Positions 62,428 to 64,000 of a DNA stretch of 64,000 nucleotides are shown piece after piece. The notes beneath the pieces were generated by a model. The model made no database searches and was not told the DNA's origin. It saw only the letters and a list, made by a program, of their open reading frames with translations. A program made the translations under genes and the position numbers. The stretch is from Oscillospiraceae bacterium. Its GTDB lineage: Bacteria > Bacillota > Clostridia > Oscillospirales > Ruminococcaceae. Position 1 is the stretch's first letter. The number at the start of each line of letters is the position of its first letter. Location: assembly GCA_017435565.1 (NCBI GenBank), contig JAFSEU010000012.1:38155-102154 (forward strand). Reading direction: 5' to 3'.

Positions 62428-63147
62428 ATGCCCAGATTTTTTATAGATTATATCCCACAACAGACGGCTGAGATTACAGGCGGTGACGCAAGGCATATCG
62501 CTTTGTCGCTTCGTATGAAAATCGGTGAGGAGCTTACTCTGACGCACGGCGGAACGGATTATTTCTGCAATATAGAAAGCATAAATCCCGAAAGCGTAGT
62601 GCTTGCCGTCAAAAGCAGTGCGCCCTGTGCGGCAGAGCCTTCGGTGGAGCTGACATTGTTTCAGGCTGTGCCGAAGCTTGATAAGCTCGAAACGATTGTG
62701 CAGAAAGCCGTCGAGCTTGGGGCTTGCCGTATTGTGCCCGTATTGACAAGGCGCTGTATTTCGCGCCCGAAGGAGCATGAATTTGAAAAAAAGAGAGCAC
62801 GCCTTTCAAAAATTGCGCTCGAGGCCGCAAAACAGTCGGGCAGGGGAATTGTTCCTGAAATTGCACCGCTGACAAGCTTTAAAAAAGCGGTTGCGGAGAT
62901 GAAAAAGTCAGACGTAGCATTGATGTGTTACGAGAATGGGGGAAAGCATTTTTCCGAAATCGAACTTTGCAAAAGCGGCAGCGTTTCGCTTCTTATCGGA
63001 AGTGAAGGCGGTTTTGATTTTGAGGAGGCGGATTTTGCGGTTGAAAGCGGTGTTGTTCCCATATGGCTGGGCAGCAGAATTCTGCGCTGTGAAACTGCAC
63101 CGATTGCGGCCATTTCGGTCATTATGCATATGACAGGAAATTTTTGA
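62428..63147 (+). CDS. rsmE: 16S rRNA (uracil1498-N3)-methyltransferase
   Basis: A 239-aa SPOUT methyltransferase. The N-terminal PUA-like part opens MPRFFIDY and has the block ITGGDARHIALSLRMKIGE. The C-terminal knot carries LLIGSEGGFDFEEADFA and LGSRILRCETAPIAAIS, the SAM-binding trefoil. It methylates U1498 in 16S rRNA. GGAG precedes the ATG. Confidence 0.96.
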   Translation: MPRFFIDYIPQQTAEITGGDARHIALSLRMKIGEELTLTHGGTDYFCNIESINPESVVLAVKSSAPCAAEPSVELTLFQAVPKLDKLETIVQKAVELGACRIVPVLTRRCISRPKEHEFEKKRARLSKIALEAAKQSGRGIVPEIAPLTSFKKAVAEMKKSDVALMCYENGGKHFSEIELCKSGSVSLLIGSEGGFDFEEADFAVESGVVPIWLGSRILRCETAPIAAISVIMHMTGNF

Positions 63148-63178
63148 TGACATTTTTTTCAAAAAGTTTTTAAAAGTC

Positions 63179-63207
63179 TTGAATTTTTTGGAACTATGTG
63201 ATATAAT
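63179..63207 (+). promoter_or_regulatory. Promoter of the Cys/Asp-rich miniprotein
   Basis: TTGAAT (63179-63184), 17-bp spacer, TATAAT (63202-63207). The ~90-nt leader can pair TCCGCA (near 63247) with TGCGGA (near 63280), just before the ribosome site AAAAGGAG. Confidence 0.75.
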
Positions 63208-63304
63208 AACTAAAGCATTTAATCTTGCAGGTTGTGCACGGCGCGTCCGCAGATAGCTGTGCAGACATAAATATTCTTTATGCGGAGAAAAGGAGCGATG
63301 ACAT

Positions 63305-63574
63305 ATGAAAAAGGGTTTGACTATTTTTGCGATTTTTGCAGCAATCGGTGCTGCAGCAGTAGCATTCTTTGCAATCAAGAAGCGTCGTGATGAGGATTTC
63401 TGCGATTGCGATTGTGATTTTGATGATGATGAATTGTTCTGCGATGACGAATGTGATTGCTGTGACTGCTGTGATTGCCTTGATGAATGTGATTGTGACG
63501 ATTGCGATTGCGTTGAAGAAGCAGTTGAAGAGATTGAAGAAGCAGTTGAAGCTGCTGACGAGGCTGCTGAATGA
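63305..63574 (+). CDS. Membrane-anchored Cys/Asp-rich miniprotein
   Basis: An 89-residue protein. One helix (residues ~4-24, LTIFAIFAAIGAAAVAFFAI) with KKRR after it, then ~42 residues with 14 cysteines among Asp and Glu (patterns CDCDC, CDCCDCC, CDCDDCDC), then an acidic Glu/Ala helix (VEEAVEEIEEAVEAADEAAE). It has its own promoter, a good AAGGAG and a strong terminator, so it is a real gene. The pattern suggests metal binding; whether the tail faces in or out is unclear, since positive residues after the helix favour inside. No known family is recognised. Confidence 0.85.
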   Translation: MKKGLTIFAIFAAIGAAAVAFFAIKKRRDEDFCDCDCDFDDDELFCDDECDCCDCCDCLDECDCDDCDCVEEAVEEIEEAVEAADEAAE

Positions 63575-63613
63575 TTTTATCGGTTAATTAAACCGGAACT
63601 CATATTTTTTATT

Positions 63614-63656
63614 TAAAAAAGCGCTTTTGGTGTTGCACCAAAGGCGCTTTTGTTTG
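63614..63656 (+). terminator. Terminator of the Cys/Asp-rich gene
   Basis: AAAAGCGC-TTTGGTG pairs with CACCAAA-GCGCTTTT (one G-T pair), followed by TTTGTTTG. Confidence 0.85.
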
Positions 63657-63680
63657 TCAGCGTTGATTTTACTTGATTTC

Positions 63681-64000
63681 TATGTTATAATAACCTTGAA
63701 ACAGTTTGCTATGCGCAAACTCTTTCAAGAACATTGTAACCAGTCAGCGGAATCGCCTTGACGGCGATGCTATGTTATAATAACCTTGAAACAGTTTGCT
63801 AAGCGCAAACTCTTTCAAGAACATTGTAACCAATCAGCGGAATCGCCTTAGCGGCGATGCTATGTTATAATAACCTTGAAAAGTTTGCTAAGCGCAAACT
63901 CTTTCAAGAACATTGTAACCAATCAGCGGAATCGCCTTAGCGGCGATGCTATGTTATAATAACCTTGAAAAGTTTGCTAAGCGCAAACTCTTTCAAGAAC
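63681..64000. repeat. Tandem array of ~90-bp double-hairpin units
   Basis: Units begin at 63681, 63771, 63861 and 63950 (periods 90, 90, 89); the fourth is cut by the window end. Each unit starts TATGTTATAATAACC (TGTTATAAT is an extended -10 match). Hairpin A pairs GTTATAAT, CTTGAAA and GTTTGC with GCAAAC, TTTCAAG and ATTGTAAC around a 5-nt loop. Hairpin B pairs ATCGCC with GGCGAT. Loops and linkers vary, stems do not. There is no spacer diversity, so it is not a CRISPR array. No ORF is supported in it. Confidence 0.9.

Noticed and set aside
63681..64000. CRISPR array
   Set aside because: The whole 90-bp unit repeats; there is no alternation of a short fixed repeat with unique spacers, and no cas gene is visible.
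63681..64000. Integron attC sites
   Set aside because: The hairpin ends GTTATAA and TTGTAAC resemble the attC outer boxes but do not fit GTTRRRY and RYYYAAC; there are no cassettes between units.

Overview
The window looks like chromosomal DNA of a low-to-mid GC, Gram-positive, spore-forming Clostridia of the Ruminococcus/Oscillospiraceae type. The evidence is LPxTG surface proteins with class C sortases, a Spo0A with tandem 0A boxes, SpoIID-like and SpoIIQ-like proteins, a T-box, a lysine riboswitch and a preQ1 riboswitch, strong TTGACA/TATAAT promoters with 17-bp spacers, and ruminococcal-style surface modules. There is no phage, plasmid, rRNA or tRNA signature. I ran no database search: family names come from motifs read in the translations.

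Layout. 1-891: 5' part of a MATE exporter (minus strand, cut by the window edge). 1223-18416: a pilus/adhesin operon made of a small coiled-coil protein, a dedicated signal peptidase I, a 4517-residue LPSTG adhesin, a major pilin and a class C sortase. 18466-20567 (minus): a membrane-tethered sigma factor with an apparent frameshift near its N-terminus. 20834-23020: UDP-sugar dehydrogenase and initiating sugar transferase (surface polysaccharide). 23113-26335: purB, a diacylglycerol kinase with a non-standard start codon, and a HAD phosphatase. 26399-30703 (minus): potABCD polyamine transporter behind a ~350-nt structured leader. 30840-34004 (minus): an orphan FakA-like domain protein, then an ECF sigma factor with a beta-propeller putative anti-sigma partner. 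34158-36346 (minus): queA-tgt. 36456-39598: lysine riboswitch, asd-dapA-dapB. 39655-41846: membrane protein, spo0A, flavin reductase-like protein. 41922-44570 (minus): a T-box-controlled HTH-cupin-acyl-CoA-synthetase fusion. 44594-49079 (minus): coiled-coil protein, coaD, rsmD, uvrC, WG-repeat protein. 49106-50640 (minus): preQ1-riboswitch/queT and a GT2 glycosyltransferase. 50777-51797: a small accessory cluster (XRE, ribbon-helix-helix, SLOG). 51860-53859 (minus): two paralogous acidic-repeat lipoproteins. 54215-56652: zinc-ribbon membrane protein, then a second pilin (IPQTG) with its own sortase. 56709-59268 (minus): peptidoglycan-binding/SpoIID-like operon. 59398-63574: CPBP protease, SpoIIQ-like M23 protein, two unknowns, rsmE and a Cys/Asp-rich anchored miniprotein. 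63681-64000: a tandem array of ~90-bp units, each with two hairpins and an extended -10 promoter-like motif, running off the window.

How parts fit. Two separate sortase systems, a polysaccharide pair and several anchored or secreted proteins make much of the window a cell-surface programme. Queuosine synthesis (queA-tgt) and precursor uptake (queT with preQ1 switch) sit in two places. Lysine/DAP synthesis is controlled by a lysine riboswitch and may also feed cell-wall synthesis. The most unusual items are (1) the giant adhesin, in which Cna_B folds carry large insertions at one equivalent loop, one of them a complete SGNH/GDSL hydrolase; (2) the terminal double-hairpin repeat array; (3) the T-box-controlled HTH-cupin-ligase fusion; and (4) the sigma factor fused to its own transmembrane sensor.
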